DNA of 64,000 nt from Acidobacteriota bacterium (GTDB taxonomy: Bacteria; Acidobacteriota; Thermoanaerobaculia; Multivoradales; Multivoraceae). The stretch covers positions 531,620 through 595,619 of the forward strand of contig JAPPCR010000023.1 in NCBI GenBank assembly GCA_028875725.1. The letters are read 5' to 3'. The position numbers were made by a program, and so were the translations under genes. The notes below the pieces were generated by a model. The model searched no databases. It was given only the letters and a program-made list of their open reading frames with translations, and was not told the DNA's origin. Shown here piece by piece: positions 1-8,003 of this stretch (position 1 is its first letter; each line of letters begins with the position of its first letter).

Positions 1-2292
1 CTGAACGGCGGCGGCTCGTTTCCCGACGAGAACAAGCACGCCTCGCCGGAGAGCTGGCTGGCGCTGGCCGACGCGTTCCACGAAGCCTCGACCGACACCT
101 CGGACGGCGGCGTCGGCATTCCGGTAATCTGGGGCGTGGACGCGGTGCACGGCCACAACAACGTGATCGGCGCCACGATCTTCCCCCACAACATCGGGCT
201 CGGCGCGGCCCGCAACCCGGACCTGATCCGCCGCATCGGCGAGATCACGGCCCGCGAGGTGCTCGCCACCGGCCTGGACTGGAACTTCGGGCCGACCGTC
301 GCCGTGGCCCGGGACGATCGCTGGGGCCGCACCTACGAGAGCTACTCGGAAGACCCCGAGATCGTCGTCGAGTACGCGCGCGCCCTGGTCGAGGGCCTCC
401 AGGGCGCGGTCGGCAGCCCGGACTTCCTGGGCGAAGAGCGGGTGATCGCCACGGCGAAGCACTTCCTGGGCGACGGCGGCACCTTCGAGGGCCACGATCA
501 GGGAGACACGCGGGCCAGCGAAGAGGAGCTCCGCGACATCCACGGCGCTCCCTACGTCGCCGCCCTCGATGCCGGCGCGCAGGCGGTGATGGCCTCGTTC
601 AGCAGTTGGCACGGCCGCAAAATGCACGGCCACAACGAGCTGCTGACGGACGTGCTCAAGGGCCGGATGGCATTCGACGGGCTCGTCGTCGGCGACTGGA
701 ACGGTCACGGTCAGTTGCCGAACTGCACGAACGAGAGCTGTGCCGACACGCTTCGAGCCGGCCTCGATCTGTTCATGGTCCCGGAAGACTGGAGGGCGCT
801 CCACAGGAACACGCTCCGCCAGGTGCGTTCCGGCGAGATTCCCGAGGAGAGGCTCGACGACGCGGTGCGGCGCATCCTGCGGGTGAAGGCCCGAGCCGGC
901 CTGCTCGACAGCGGCCGGCCGTCGGAGCGAGCGCTCGGCGGACGCTTCGAACTGCTGGGCGCTCCCGAGCATCGCGAGGTGGCCCGGCAGGCGGTGCGCG
1001 AGTCTCTCGTCCTGCTGAAGAACGACGACGGCCTTCTGCCTCTCTCCCCTCGATCCCTGGTCCTGGTCGCGGGTCCGGCGGCCGACGACATCGGCCGGCA
1101 GAGCGGCGGCTGGACGCTGACCTGGCAGGGGACGGAGAACACGAACGACGACTTCCCGGGCGCCACCTCCATCTGGACCGGCATCGAACGGACCGTCGAG
1201 GCGGCTGGCGGCCGGGCCGTCCTCTGTCAGGGATGCGCGTACAGCGGCGAACTACCGGACGCCGCCATCTACGTGACCGGCGAGACGCCTTACGCCGAGG
1301 GCCAAGGCGATGTGACGGGCCTCGAGTACAGCCCGGCGGACAAGTCCGACGTCGAGTTGATGGGGAGGCTTCGGGCCGCCGGCATTCCGGTCGTCACGAT
1401 CTTCCTGTCCGGGCGCCCGCTGTGGACGAACCCGGAGATCAACGCCTCCGACGCCTTCGTGGCCGCCTGGCTGCCGGGCTCCGAGGGCGGCGGCGTGGCC
1501 GACGTGATCTTCAGCGCGGCCGACGGCGGAGTCGCCCACGACTTCCGGGGCAAGCTCTCCTTCTCCTGGCCACGCTCCCTGGATCAGACGGTGCTCAACG
1601 TTGGCGACCCGGACTACGACCCGCTCTTCCCCTACGGCTACGGCCTGACCTACGCCGACGAGGGGAACCTCCCCGACCTGGATGAGACGCGGCCCGCCGG
1701 ATCGATGCCGGTTCGCACGACCGATACCACGGCCGGCGGCACAACCGACCTCGTTCTCTTCGAAGGACGGACGGCGGAAGGGTGGCAGTTCTACCTCGGC
1801 GACGAGGCGGACTGGCGGGTTACCGCCCCGGACGGCCGCGGCCAGACCCGCCGCCGAGTGTCCGGCGTCGTGCTCTCGGCCGTCGACCGCAACGTCCAGG
1901 AAGATGCGAGGAAAGCGCAGTGGCGAGGCCGCAACGAGGCCCAGATCTACCTGCAGTCGGCTCCCATCGACCTGCGCGCCGAAACGGCTGCCGGCATGAC
2001 TCTCGAGATCGATTTCCTGGTGGAGCAGGCGCCCTCCCGGCGAGTCCAGATGCGGATGGACTGCGGCTACCCGTGTACCGGCGGGCTCCTCGTCTCGCCC
2101 ATCTTCGCGGGCGTGCCCGAAGGAACATGGGACACTCTGCAGATTCCCCTCCGCTGCTTCCAGGATTCCGGCGCCGAGATGGACAAGATCGACACTCCCT
2201 TCCTGATCACGACGAACGGGCCGTTCACGCTTCGTTTCTCCCGCATCGCGATCGCCCCCGCCGATCCCACCGCGCTGACGGCCGGTTGCTGA
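1..2292 (+). CDS. GH3 beta-glucosidase / exo-beta-glucanase (5' end outside window)
   Basis: A glycoside hydrolase family 3 enzyme that releases glucose from beta-glucans or cello-oligosaccharides, probably exported. The frame is open from base 1, so the true start and signal peptide lie upstream. Visible family features are the KHFLGDGGT stretch, the nucleophile motif VVGDWNGH (Asp codon at 694-696), the GH3 C-terminal domain (ESLVLLKNDDGLLPL onward) and a last ~190 residues that look like the galactose-binding-like tail of marine ExoP-type GH3 enzymes. The SSS symporter follows 37 bp downstream on the same strand, so the two probably form a sugar release and uptake unit. Substrate linkage cannot be read from sequence. 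Confidence 0.93.
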   Translation: MNGGGSFPDENKHASPESWLALADAFHEASTDTSDGGVGIPVIWGVDAVHGHNNVIGATIFPHNIGLGAARNPDLIRRIGEITAREVLATGLDWNFGPTVAVARDDRWGRTYESYSEDPEIVVEYARALVEGLQGAVGSPDFLGEERVIATAKHFLGDGGTFEGHDQGDTRASEEELRDIHGAPYVAALDAGAQAVMASFSSWHGRKMHGHNELLTDVLKGRMAFDGLVVGDWNGHGQLPNCTNESCADTLRAGLDLFMVPEDWRALHRNTLRQVRSGEIPEERLDDAVRRILRVKARAGLLDSGRPSERALGGRFELLGAPEHREVARQAVRESLVLLKNDDGLLPLSPRSLVLVAGPAADDIGRQSGGWTLTWQGTENTNDDFPGATSIWTGIERTVEAAGGRAVLCQGCAYSGELPDAAIYVTGETPYAEGQGDVTGLEYSPADKSDVELMGRLRAAGIPVVTIFLSGRPLWTNPEINASDAFVAAWLPGSEGGGVADVIFSAADGGVAHDFRGKLSFSWPRSLDQTVLNVGDPDYDPLFPYGYGLTYADEGNLPDLDETRPAGSMPVRTTDTTAGGTTDLVLFEGRTAEGWQFYLGDEADWRVTAPDGRGQTRRRVSGVVLSAVDRNVQEDARKAQWRGRNEAQIYLQSAPIDLRAETAAGMTLEIDFLVEQAPSRRVQMRMDCGYPCTGGLLVSPIFAGVPEGTWDTLQIPLRCFQDSGAEMDKIDTPFLITTNGPFTLRFSRIAIAPADPTALTAGC

Positions 2293-2329
2293 GCGAGAAG
2301 AATGGCTTGCTGAGCGAGGAGAACACGCC

Positions 2330-3961
2330 ATGCTGACGGCGAAGATCACCACCCTCGACTGGACCGTCGTCGCCCTCTACTTCGCCGGCGTCTTCGCCAT
2401 CGCGCTCTGGGCGATCAGGCGCGTCCAGCACGGCGAACGCACGTCGTCGAGCTACTTCCTCGCCGGCCGCAACGTCGGCTGGTTCGTCGTCGGCGCCTCC
2501 CTCTTCGCCTCGAACATCGGCTCCGAGCATCTCGTCGGCCTGGCCGGCACCGGCGCCGAGAGCGGCCTCGTTCTCGGCCAGTTCGAGCTCCAGGCCTCGC
2601 TCATCCTTCTCATTCTCGGCTGGCTCTTCGTGCCGTTCTACGTCAAGAGCGGCATCTTCACGATGCCCGAGTTCCTGGAGCGGCGCTACTCGCCCGCGGC
2701 CCGCTGGTACCTCTCGGTGATCTCGGTCATCGGCTACGTCCTGACCAAGATCTCGGTGACGATCTACGCGGGTGGCGTCGTCTTCGAGACCCTGATGGGG
2801 ATCAACTTCTGGACCGGCGCCCTGGTGGTCGTCGTCATCACCGGCGTCTACACCGTGCTCGGCGGCCTCCGCGCCGTCGTCTACACGGACCTGCTGCAGG
2901 CCGTCGTCCTGATCGTGGGCGCGTCCACGGTGACGATTCTCGGTCTGGCCGAACTCGGCGGCTGGAGCGTCATGGTCGAGACCGCCGGCGACGGCTTCTT
3001 CGACATGTGGAAGCCGATGTCGGACCCGGACTTCCCGTGGACCGGCATCGCCTTCGGCGCGCCGATCATCGCCGTCTGGTACTGGTGCACGGACCAGTTC
3101 ATCGTCCAGCGCGCGCTCTCCGCCCGCGGCATCGACGACGCCCGGCGCGGCACGATCCTCGCCGGTTTCCTCAAGCAGTTGCCGCTGTTCCTCTTCGTGG
3201 TGCCCGGCGTGATCGCCTACTGCCTGTCGCAGTCCGGGAAGCTCGAGCTCGCCTCCTCCGACCAGGCGCTGCCGGCGCTGGTCGTCGCACTGCTGCCGGC
3301 CGGCTTCCGGGGACTGGTGGTCGCGGGTCTGCTGGCGGCCCTGATGAGCAGCCTCTCCTCCGTTTTCAACTCGTGCTCGACGCTGATCACGATCGACATC
3401 TACAAGAAGCTCCACCCCGGCGTCTCGGAGCGCCGGCTGGTCCTGGTCGGACAGACGGCCACCGTCGGGCTCGTGGGCCTCGGCCTGCTCTGGATCCCGT
3501 TGATGCAGAACATCTCGGGCACGCTCTACCAGTACCTCCAGAGCGTCCAGGGCTACATCTCCCCGCCCATCACCGCTGTCTTCCTGCTCGGACTGTTCTG
3601 GAAGCGGCTCAACGCCCAGGGCGCGATCGCGTCACTGGCCGTCGGCTTCGTCCTGGGAATGGGCCGCCTCGTGGCGGAACTCAACAAGGACAGCCTGAGC
3701 GGCTTCCTCTACACCTTCGCCGACATCAACTTCATGCACGTCGCGATCTTCCTGTTCCTGATCTGCGCGGCCGTGCTGGTGGCGGTCAGCCTCTGGTTCC
3801 CGCCGCCGTCCGAACAGCGGGTCGCCGGCCTGACCTGGAGCCGGGCAGGCAACGCCGAGCTTCTTGCCGAGTCCGAACCCGCGAAGCGCCGGCTGGACCG
3901 GACGCTGTCCGTAGTGCTGGTCCTGATCGTCGCCGCGGTGATGGTCTACTTCTCGGCGTAG
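2330..3961 (+). CDS. Sodium/solute symporter (SSS family, SGLT-like)
   Basis: A 543-residue inner-membrane protein with about 14 hydrophobic segments, of the sodium/glucose cotransporter-like SSS family. The conserved SNIGSEHLVGLAGTGAESG stretch lies near residue 65, as in SGLT-type members. The ATG follows a GAGGAG ribosome site 8 nt upstream. Its position directly behind a GH3 glucosidase suggests uptake of the released sugar with Na+ (inference). The 3' end overlaps the 3' end of the convergent DJ-1/PfpI gene by 16 nt (3946-3961), so the two stops lie inside each other's coding DNA. Confidence 0.93.
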   Translation: MLTAKITTLDWTVVALYFAGVFAIALWAIRRVQHGERTSSSYFLAGRNVGWFVVGASLFASNIGSEHLVGLAGTGAESGLVLGQFELQASLILLILGWLFVPFYVKSGIFTMPEFLERRYSPAARWYLSVISVIGYVLTKISVTIYAGGVVFETLMGINFWTGALVVVVITGVYTVLGGLRAVVYTDLLQAVVLIVGASTVTILGLAELGGWSVMVETAGDGFFDMWKPMSDPDFPWTGIAFGAPIIAVWYWCTDQFIVQRALSARGIDDARRGTILAGFLKQLPLFLFVVPGVIAYCLSQSGKLELASSDQALPALVVALLPAGFRGLVVAGLLAALMSSLSSVFNSCSTLITIDIYKKLHPGVSERRLVLVGQTATVGLVGLGLLWIPLMQNISGTLYQYLQSVQGYISPPITAVFLLGLFWKRLNAQGAIASLAVGFVLGMGRLVAELNKDSLSGFLYTFADINFMHVAIFLFLICAAVLVAVSLWFPPPSEQRVAGLTWSRAGNAELLAESEPAKRRLDRTLSVVLVLIVAAVMVYFSA

Positions 3962-4797
3962 GCCGGCCGCGACCCCAGCAGAACCTCCATCATGCGATGC
4001 GCCGTTTCGGCGCCGCTGTTCTGGTTCTGGCCGGTGACCAGGCGTCCGTCGACGACGACGCGGCTCGCGAGCATGTCGCGAAACCTGGTCTCGCTCTCGA
4101 ACAGCGCTCCGGCGGCGCGCAGGTCACGCTCCGGGTGCATCGGCGTGAAGGTGATGCCGAGTTCCTCGATCTGCTTGTCCGAAACGGCCGAGACGCGGCG
4201 GCCGCGCACCAGCGGTTCTCCGCCCGGAGTCACCGCCTGAAGCAGTCCCAACGGACCGTGGCACACGCCGCCGACCACCGATTCGCGGGCGTACGCCTCG
4301 CTGACCTTCCTGCCCAGGTCTTCCGACTGGCCGAGGTCGTACGCGGCGCCCCAGCCGCCAGCGAGAAACACGATGTCGTAGGCGCCTGCGTCGACGTCGG
4401 CGATCGCCAACGAGTTCTCGACCCTGGATCGAAACTCCGCATCCCGGAGATAGCGCTTGTCCTCCGGCGTGGCCACCGGCCACCGCACGGACTGGCGCTC
4501 GACCGGGATGGCACCGCCCTGGATGCTCGCCACGTCGACCGTCATTCCGGCATCCGCGAACGCGTAGTAAGGCACCGTCATCTCCGACGCCCAGACGCCG
4601 GTCGCCTTGCCTGAGTCGCCCAGCGTGTCGTGGCTGGTGGTCACGATGAGGGCGCGGCGGCCGGCGAGATCGATCGCGGGAATCTCGTAGTGGGCGTGAA
4701 GGCCCAGGCCGACGAGCACTCTAGGCAATCCCAGCCAGACGGCGGCCGCCAGAACGACGACGGCCAGCCCTGCTCCGGTCCATACCCTGGTCTTCAT
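3946..4797 (-). CDS. DJ-1/PfpI family protein with N-terminal membrane anchor (internal start)
   Basis: A 283-residue product starting at an ATG inside the sulfatase frame and preceded by AAAGGAG with 6-nt spacing, the best ribosome site in the area. It has one transmembrane helix (about residues 6-25), then a DJ-1/PfpI class I amidotransferase-like fold with the nucleophile elbow GGVCHGPLGLL and the ending GQNQNSGAETAHRMME. I recognise this as a family usually found as a free-standing, singly anchored protein, which favours an independent gene. Its role (glyoxalase/deglycase, chaperone or hydrolase) is unknown. It could be made alone, as the sulfatase fusion, or both. Confidence 0.75.
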   Translation of the reverse strand: MKTRVWTGAGLAVVVLAAAVWLGLPRVLVGLGLHAHYEIPAIDLAGRRALIVTTSHDTLGDSGKATGVWASEMTVPYYAFADAGMTVDVASIQGGAIPVERQSVRWPVATPEDKRYLRDAEFRSRVENSLAIADVDAGAYDIVFLAGGWGAAYDLGQSEDLGRKVSEAYARESVVGGVCHGPLGLLQAVTPGGEPLVRGRRVSAVSDKQIEELGITFTPMHPERDLRAAGALFESETRFRDMLASRVVVDGRLVTGQNQNSGAETAHRMMEVLLGSRPAYAEK

Positions 4798-6549
4798 GAA
4801 GGTCTCCTTTGCACGGTCGTAGAAGTAGTTGATCGCCAGCTGACGAGTCGGCGAGTAGAAGGCAGGCACCTCGAGCACTCCCACGCGCTCGGCGTAGGCC
4901 TCGTAGTCCGCCAGCATCTCGGAGAACCGCTCGGGTTGTTCCGCGGCCAGGTCGCGGGTCTCGCCCGGGTCCTCCGCCAGATCGAAGAGGCGCCAGCGGC
5001 CGTCGCCGACGGGAGCGCCGACCCGGACGAGCTTGTGGTCGCCCTTGAAGACGCCCCTGTGACCCGCCGTCTCGAAGGCGACCGCCTCCCGCGGCGGATG
5101 AATCAGGGCCGAAGGATCGCGCAGCGCCGGGGCCAGGCTGCGGCCGTCGATGGGATGCTTGCCGGACGGAGTGGCGTCGCCCGCGCCGGTGAGCTCGAGA
5201 ATCGTGGGAACGAGGTCCGTCACGAAGGCGAAGGCCGGAGCGATCCCTCGCGCCTCCACCCCCGGCCCGGCGATGATCAGGGGAACGCGAATTCCTCCCT
5301 CGCCGCCGTGGAACTTGTAGTACGCAAGCGGAGCGGCCGCCGCGCGCGCGAAGTGTGGGCCGATGATGCCGTAGCTCCCCTTCTCGCCGAGCGTCTCGAG
5401 GTCGCGGCGGTAGCCGACGCTCTCCGCCCACCGCTCGAACTGACCGCTCTGGGCCGGATCGCCCGCCTCCGGACCGTTGTCGGACAGCACGACGAAGACG
5501 GTGTTCTCCAGGAGTCCCTCGTTCCCGAGGTACTCGACCAGCCGCCCGAAGTGATGGTCCATCGCTTCGAGCATCGCCGCGTTGACCGCCATGTTCTTGG
5601 CGGCGAACGCTCTCTCGTCGGGCGAGAGAGCCTCCCAGTCCGCCTGCTCCGGCGTGGTCGACGGGTCGGCCCCGGGCGGAAAGACACCCGCTTCAACGGC
5701 GCGGCGATGACGCTCTCTCCGCAGCGCGTCCCATCCTTCGTCGTACACGCCCTCGTAGCCTTCGATGAACTCGCGCGGCGCCTGAACCGGCAGGTGGACC
5801 GCCTGAAAGGCGAGGTAGGCGAAGAAGGGCTGTCGCTCCCCGTCGGTGACCCGATCCGTGTCGATGAACTCGACGAGCCTGTCCACGAGGTGCTCCGACG
5901 AGTAGAAGTCGGCCGGCAGGTCGGTCGGCTCGCCGTCGGCGAACCAGGGGGGCTCCCCGTAGATGGGCAGGTAGGACTTCTTCTCGAAGTTGTCGGCGCC
6001 GGTGGCGTCGAGCGCGAACGTCCGATCGAACCCGCGCGCGCTGGGCAGCGAGGTCGGAGCGTGACCGAGGTTCCACTTGCCGCTCAGGTACGTGCGGTAG
6101 CCGGCGGCGCGCAGCCGGCTGGCGATGGTGAGCACGTCCGTGCTCAACTCGCCTCGGTAGCCGGGTCGGCCGCGATGACGAAGCGGCGTGGCCACATGCA
6201 GGCTGGCCACGTCGGTCAGGTGCGAGTCGACCCCCGTGAGCAGCATGGCCCGCGACGGCGAGCACATCGGCGAGGCGTGGAAACTCGTGAAGATGACGCC
6301 GCGCGAGGCGACCGCGTCGATGTGTGGAGTGCGAATCTCGCTGCCGTACGCGCCCAGATCCGTGAAACCGACATCGTCCGCGACCACGACGACGACGTTC
6401 GGCCGGGACGTGGCCGGGGCCTCGGATTCCGCTGCCGTCGACGCCGACGCCTGAAGGGCCGCGACCGCCGCGAGCGTCGCCGCCAAGACTCGCCGGCCTG
6501 CACGGCCCCGGCCCCTCTTTCGTCGGCTGAAGATGAACCCGGGTCTCAT
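3946..6549 (-). CDS. Arylsulfatase (S1) open into a DJ-1/PfpI domain: apparent 867-aa fusion
   Basis: Residues 1-584 are a type I sulfatase. There is an Arg-rich signal-like N-terminus, a metal-binding ADD at 57-59 and the formylglycine motif CSPSR at 96-100, with Cys96 the residue normally oxidised. No stop ends this domain: the frame runs through NYFYDRAKETF into a second protein, a membrane-anchored DJ-1/PfpI protein from Met585. That Met has its own strong ribosome site inside the sulfatase frame, so the open fusion may be a lost stop codon rather than a designed two-domain enzyme. The sulfatase would act in the periplasm or outside on sulfated glycans or sulfate esters. The gene is divergent from a TetR regulator with a palindrome between them. 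Confidence 0.8.
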   Translation of the reverse strand: MRPGFIFSRRKRGRGRAGRRVLAATLAAVAALQASASTAAESEAPATSRPNVVVVVADDVGFTDLGAYGSEIRTPHIDAVASRGVIFTSFHASPMCSPSRAMLLTGVDSHLTDVASLHVATPLRHRGRPGYRGELSTDVLTIASRLRAAGYRTYLSGKWNLGHAPTSLPSARGFDRTFALDATGADNFEKKSYLPIYGEPPWFADGEPTDLPADFYSSEHLVDRLVEFIDTDRVTDGERQPFFAYLAFQAVHLPVQAPREFIEGYEGVYDEGWDALRRERHRRAVEAGVFPPGADPSTTPEQADWEALSPDERAFAAKNMAVNAAMLEAMDHHFGRLVEYLGNEGLLENTVFVVLSDNGPEAGDPAQSGQFERWAESVGYRRDLETLGEKGSYGIIGPHFARAAAAPLAYYKFHGGEGGIRVPLIIAGPGVEARGIAPAFAFVTDLVPTILELTGAGDATPSGKHPIDGRSLAPALRDPSALIHPPREAVAFETAGHRGVFKGDHKLVRVGAPVGDGRWRLFDLAEDPGETRDLAAEQPERFSEMLADYEAYAERVGVLEVPAFYSPTRQLAINYFYDRAKETFMKTRVWTGAGLAVVVLAAAVWLGLPRVLVGLGLHAHYEIPAIDLAGRRALIVTTSHDTLGDSGKATGVWASEMTVPYYAFADAGMTVDVASIQGGAIPVERQSVRWPVATPEDKRYLRDAEFRSRVENSLAIADVDAGAYDIVFLAGGWGAAYDLGQSEDLGRKVSEAYARESVVGGVCHGPLGLLQAVTPGGEPLVRGRRVSAVSDKQIEELGITFTPMHPERDLRAAGALFESETRFRDMLASRVVVDGRLVTGQNQNSGAETAHRMMEVLLGSRPAYAEK

Positions 6550-6567
6550 CGCTCTGAACCTCGTCTG

Positions 6568-6584
6568 CTAATGTCTATCATTAG
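6568..6584. promoter_or_regulatory. Probable TetR operator between sulfatase and tetR
   Basis: A perfect inverted repeat, CTAATG-TCTAT-CATTAG, lies in the 40-bp gap between the divergent sulfatase (start 6549) and tetR (start 6590) genes. A third CATTAG half-site follows at 6598-6603, inside the first codons of tetR. TetR regulators commonly bind such palindromes between themselves and a divergent target, so self-repression and control of the sulfatase are likely (inference). Confidence 0.6.
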
Positions 6585-6589
6585 TTCTG

Positions 6590-7234
6590 ATGGAAGTCAT
6601 TAGCACGCGAGAGAAGCTCCTGCGCGCCGCCGAGAAGCTGTTCGCCGAGCGGGGCGTCGGGCCGACCTCCACCCGCGCCATCCTGCGCGAAGCGGGCCAG
6701 CGCAACGAATCGGCCCTCCAGTACCACTTCGGCGGCCGCGAGGGGCTCATCGACGCCATGTACGTCAAGCGCGGCGCGCAGATCGGGGAAGAGCGGGAGC
6801 GCATGCTGCACGAGCTGGATGAAGCCGGCGGGGCTCAGGACGTGCGCCGGCTGTGCGAGGTGGCGGTCATGCCTCCGGTGCGGATCGCCCGACGCGATCC
6901 GGAGTTCGCGCTCTTCCTGAAGGTGGTCGGGCAACTCGTGTTCCTGCCCGGCGAGGAGCTCCGCGAGGGCGCGATCCGCTACACGGGCGCGGGAGTGGGC
7001 GAGGTGGCGAAGCGCATCCGCGCGCAGCTTCGGATCCCCAAGGCGCTGGCAGACCGGCGGTTCGACCTGATGCACCGGATGGCGGCGCTGGCGCTCGCTC
7101 AGCGCGCGCTTTCCGGCGGCAGCTTCGACGGGCCCGATGCCGAGCTGTTCTTCGAGACGCTGCTGGACGCGATGGCGGCCGTTCTCGAGGGACCGGTTTC
7201 TCCTGCGACGGAACGCGAACTCTCTATGCCTTGA
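6590..7234 (+). CDS. TetR/AcrR-family transcriptional regulator
   Basis: A 214-residue regulator. The N-terminal helix-turn-helix is clear: STREKLLRAAEKLFAERGV, then STRAILREAGQRNESALQYHF with the usual YHF at the end of the recognition helix. The C-terminal ligand domain is not assignable to a subfamily. No ribosome site precedes the ATG and the intergenic space is 40 bp, so the message may be leaderless. It is divergent from the sulfatase gene with a palindrome between them, so the sulfatase/PfpI unit is its likely target. Confidence 0.9.
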   Translation: MEVISTREKLLRAAEKLFAERGVGPTSTRAILREAGQRNESALQYHFGGREGLIDAMYVKRGAQIGEERERMLHELDEAGGAQDVRRLCEVAVMPPVRIARRDPEFALFLKVVGQLVFLPGEELREGAIRYTGAGVGEVAKRIRAQLRIPKALADRRFDLMHRMAALALAQRALSGGSFDGPDAELFFETLLDAMAAVLEGPVSPATERELSMP

Positions 7235-7259
7235 CAGCAAGTCAGGAAGACATCATGAT
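7231..7259 (+). promoter_or_regulatory. Candidate sigma70 promoter for vapBC-like pair
   Basis: A perfect -35 box TTGACA (7231-7236), a 17-nt spacer and a -10 like CATGAT (7254-7259) end 6 nt before the antitoxin ATG at 7266. The -35 overlaps the stop of tetR. Transcription from here would give a leaderless or nearly leaderless antitoxin message. This is a sequence match only. Confidence 0.4.
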
Positions 7260-7265
7260 GCCTCC

Positions 7266-7556
7266 ATGCGAACGACGGTCACGCTGGACGCTGACACGGA
7301 ATCCCTGCTGCGCGAAGCGATGCGGCAACGGGGCCAGACGTTCAAGCAGGCCCTGAACGACGCGGTCCGGCAGGGTTTGGCTGGAGTCGCCGGCGATCCA
7401 GAGCGGCCGGCCTTCGTGCAACGGACCTTTCCTATGGGCGTCAGGGCCGGCTATGACCTGGAGAAGCTCTCCTCCCTCGAAGCGGAGTTGGACGCGGGGG
7501 ATTTTCTCAAGGTGACTCGCCGCCTGCTCAAGGAAGGCGCCGTGACCCCGGAATGA
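7266..7556 (+). CDS. VapB-like antitoxin
   Basis: A 96-residue protein beginning MRTTVTLDADTESLLREAMR, the short beta-strand plus helix layout of ribbon-helix-helix antitoxins. The start at 7266 is chosen because this is where the domain begins; the frame is open further upstream but that sequence overlaps tetR. The gene overlaps the PIN toxin by 4 nt (ATGA). It should neutralise the toxin by direct binding and repress its own promoter, as is usual for VapB proteins. Confidence 0.85.
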   Translation: MRTTVTLDADTESLLREAMRQRGQTFKQALNDAVRQGLAGVAGDPERPAFVQRTFPMGVRAGYDLEKLSSLEAELDAGDFLKVTRRLLKEGAVTPE

Positions 7557-7996
7557 TCGTCCCCGACGCGAACCTCCTCCTGTACTCCGTCGACTCAACG
7601 AGCCCGTTCAACGCACGCGCGACCGCTTGGTGGGCCGGCTGTCTGAGCGGCTCGGTACCGGTCGGCCTCTGTCAGCCCGTTCTCTTCGCCTTCCTGCGGG
7701 TCAGCACGAACCGTCGCGTCTTCCGGGAGCCGCTCTCACTCGACACAGCCGGCGACCTGGTGAACGAGTGGATCGCCCACCCCGTTACAAGGCTGCTGCT
7801 ACCTGGCGAGGACCACGTGCGCCATGTCGTGGACCTTCTCGCAGAGGCGGGATCCGCCGGCGGCGACCTCGTCACGGATGCACAGGTCGCTGCGCTCGCC
7901 CGGACCCACCGAGGCGAAGTACACACCGCTGATCACGACTTCCGGCGTTTTCCGGGAGTGACCTGTCACTATCCGCTGACACCCAACGAGACGTAG
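7553..7996 (+). CDS. VapC-like PIN-domain ribonuclease toxin
   Basis: A 147-residue PIN-domain protein. MIVPDANLLLYSVD carries the first catalytic Asp (residue 5), DAQVAALARTH the middle region, and HTADHDFRRFPGV the late acidic site. PIN toxins are Mg2+-dependent RNases that cleave tRNA or rRNA; the target here is unknown. Translation is coupled to the antitoxin through an ATGA overlap. The pair fits type II VapBC. Confidence 0.88.
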   Translation: MIVPDANLLLYSVDSTSPFNARATAWWAGCLSGSVPVGLCQPVLFAFLRVSTNRRVFREPLSLDTAGDLVNEWIAHPVTRLLLPGEDHVRHVVDLLAEAGSAGGDLVTDAQVAALARTHRGEVHTADHDFRRFPGVTCHYPLTPNET

Positions 7997-8003
7997 GACT
8001 CCC

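Noticed and set aside
4630-6603. 657-codon plus-strand frame opposite the sulfatase
   Set aside because: Antisense to a sulfatase with intact CSPSR motif; no domain in the plus-strand translation.
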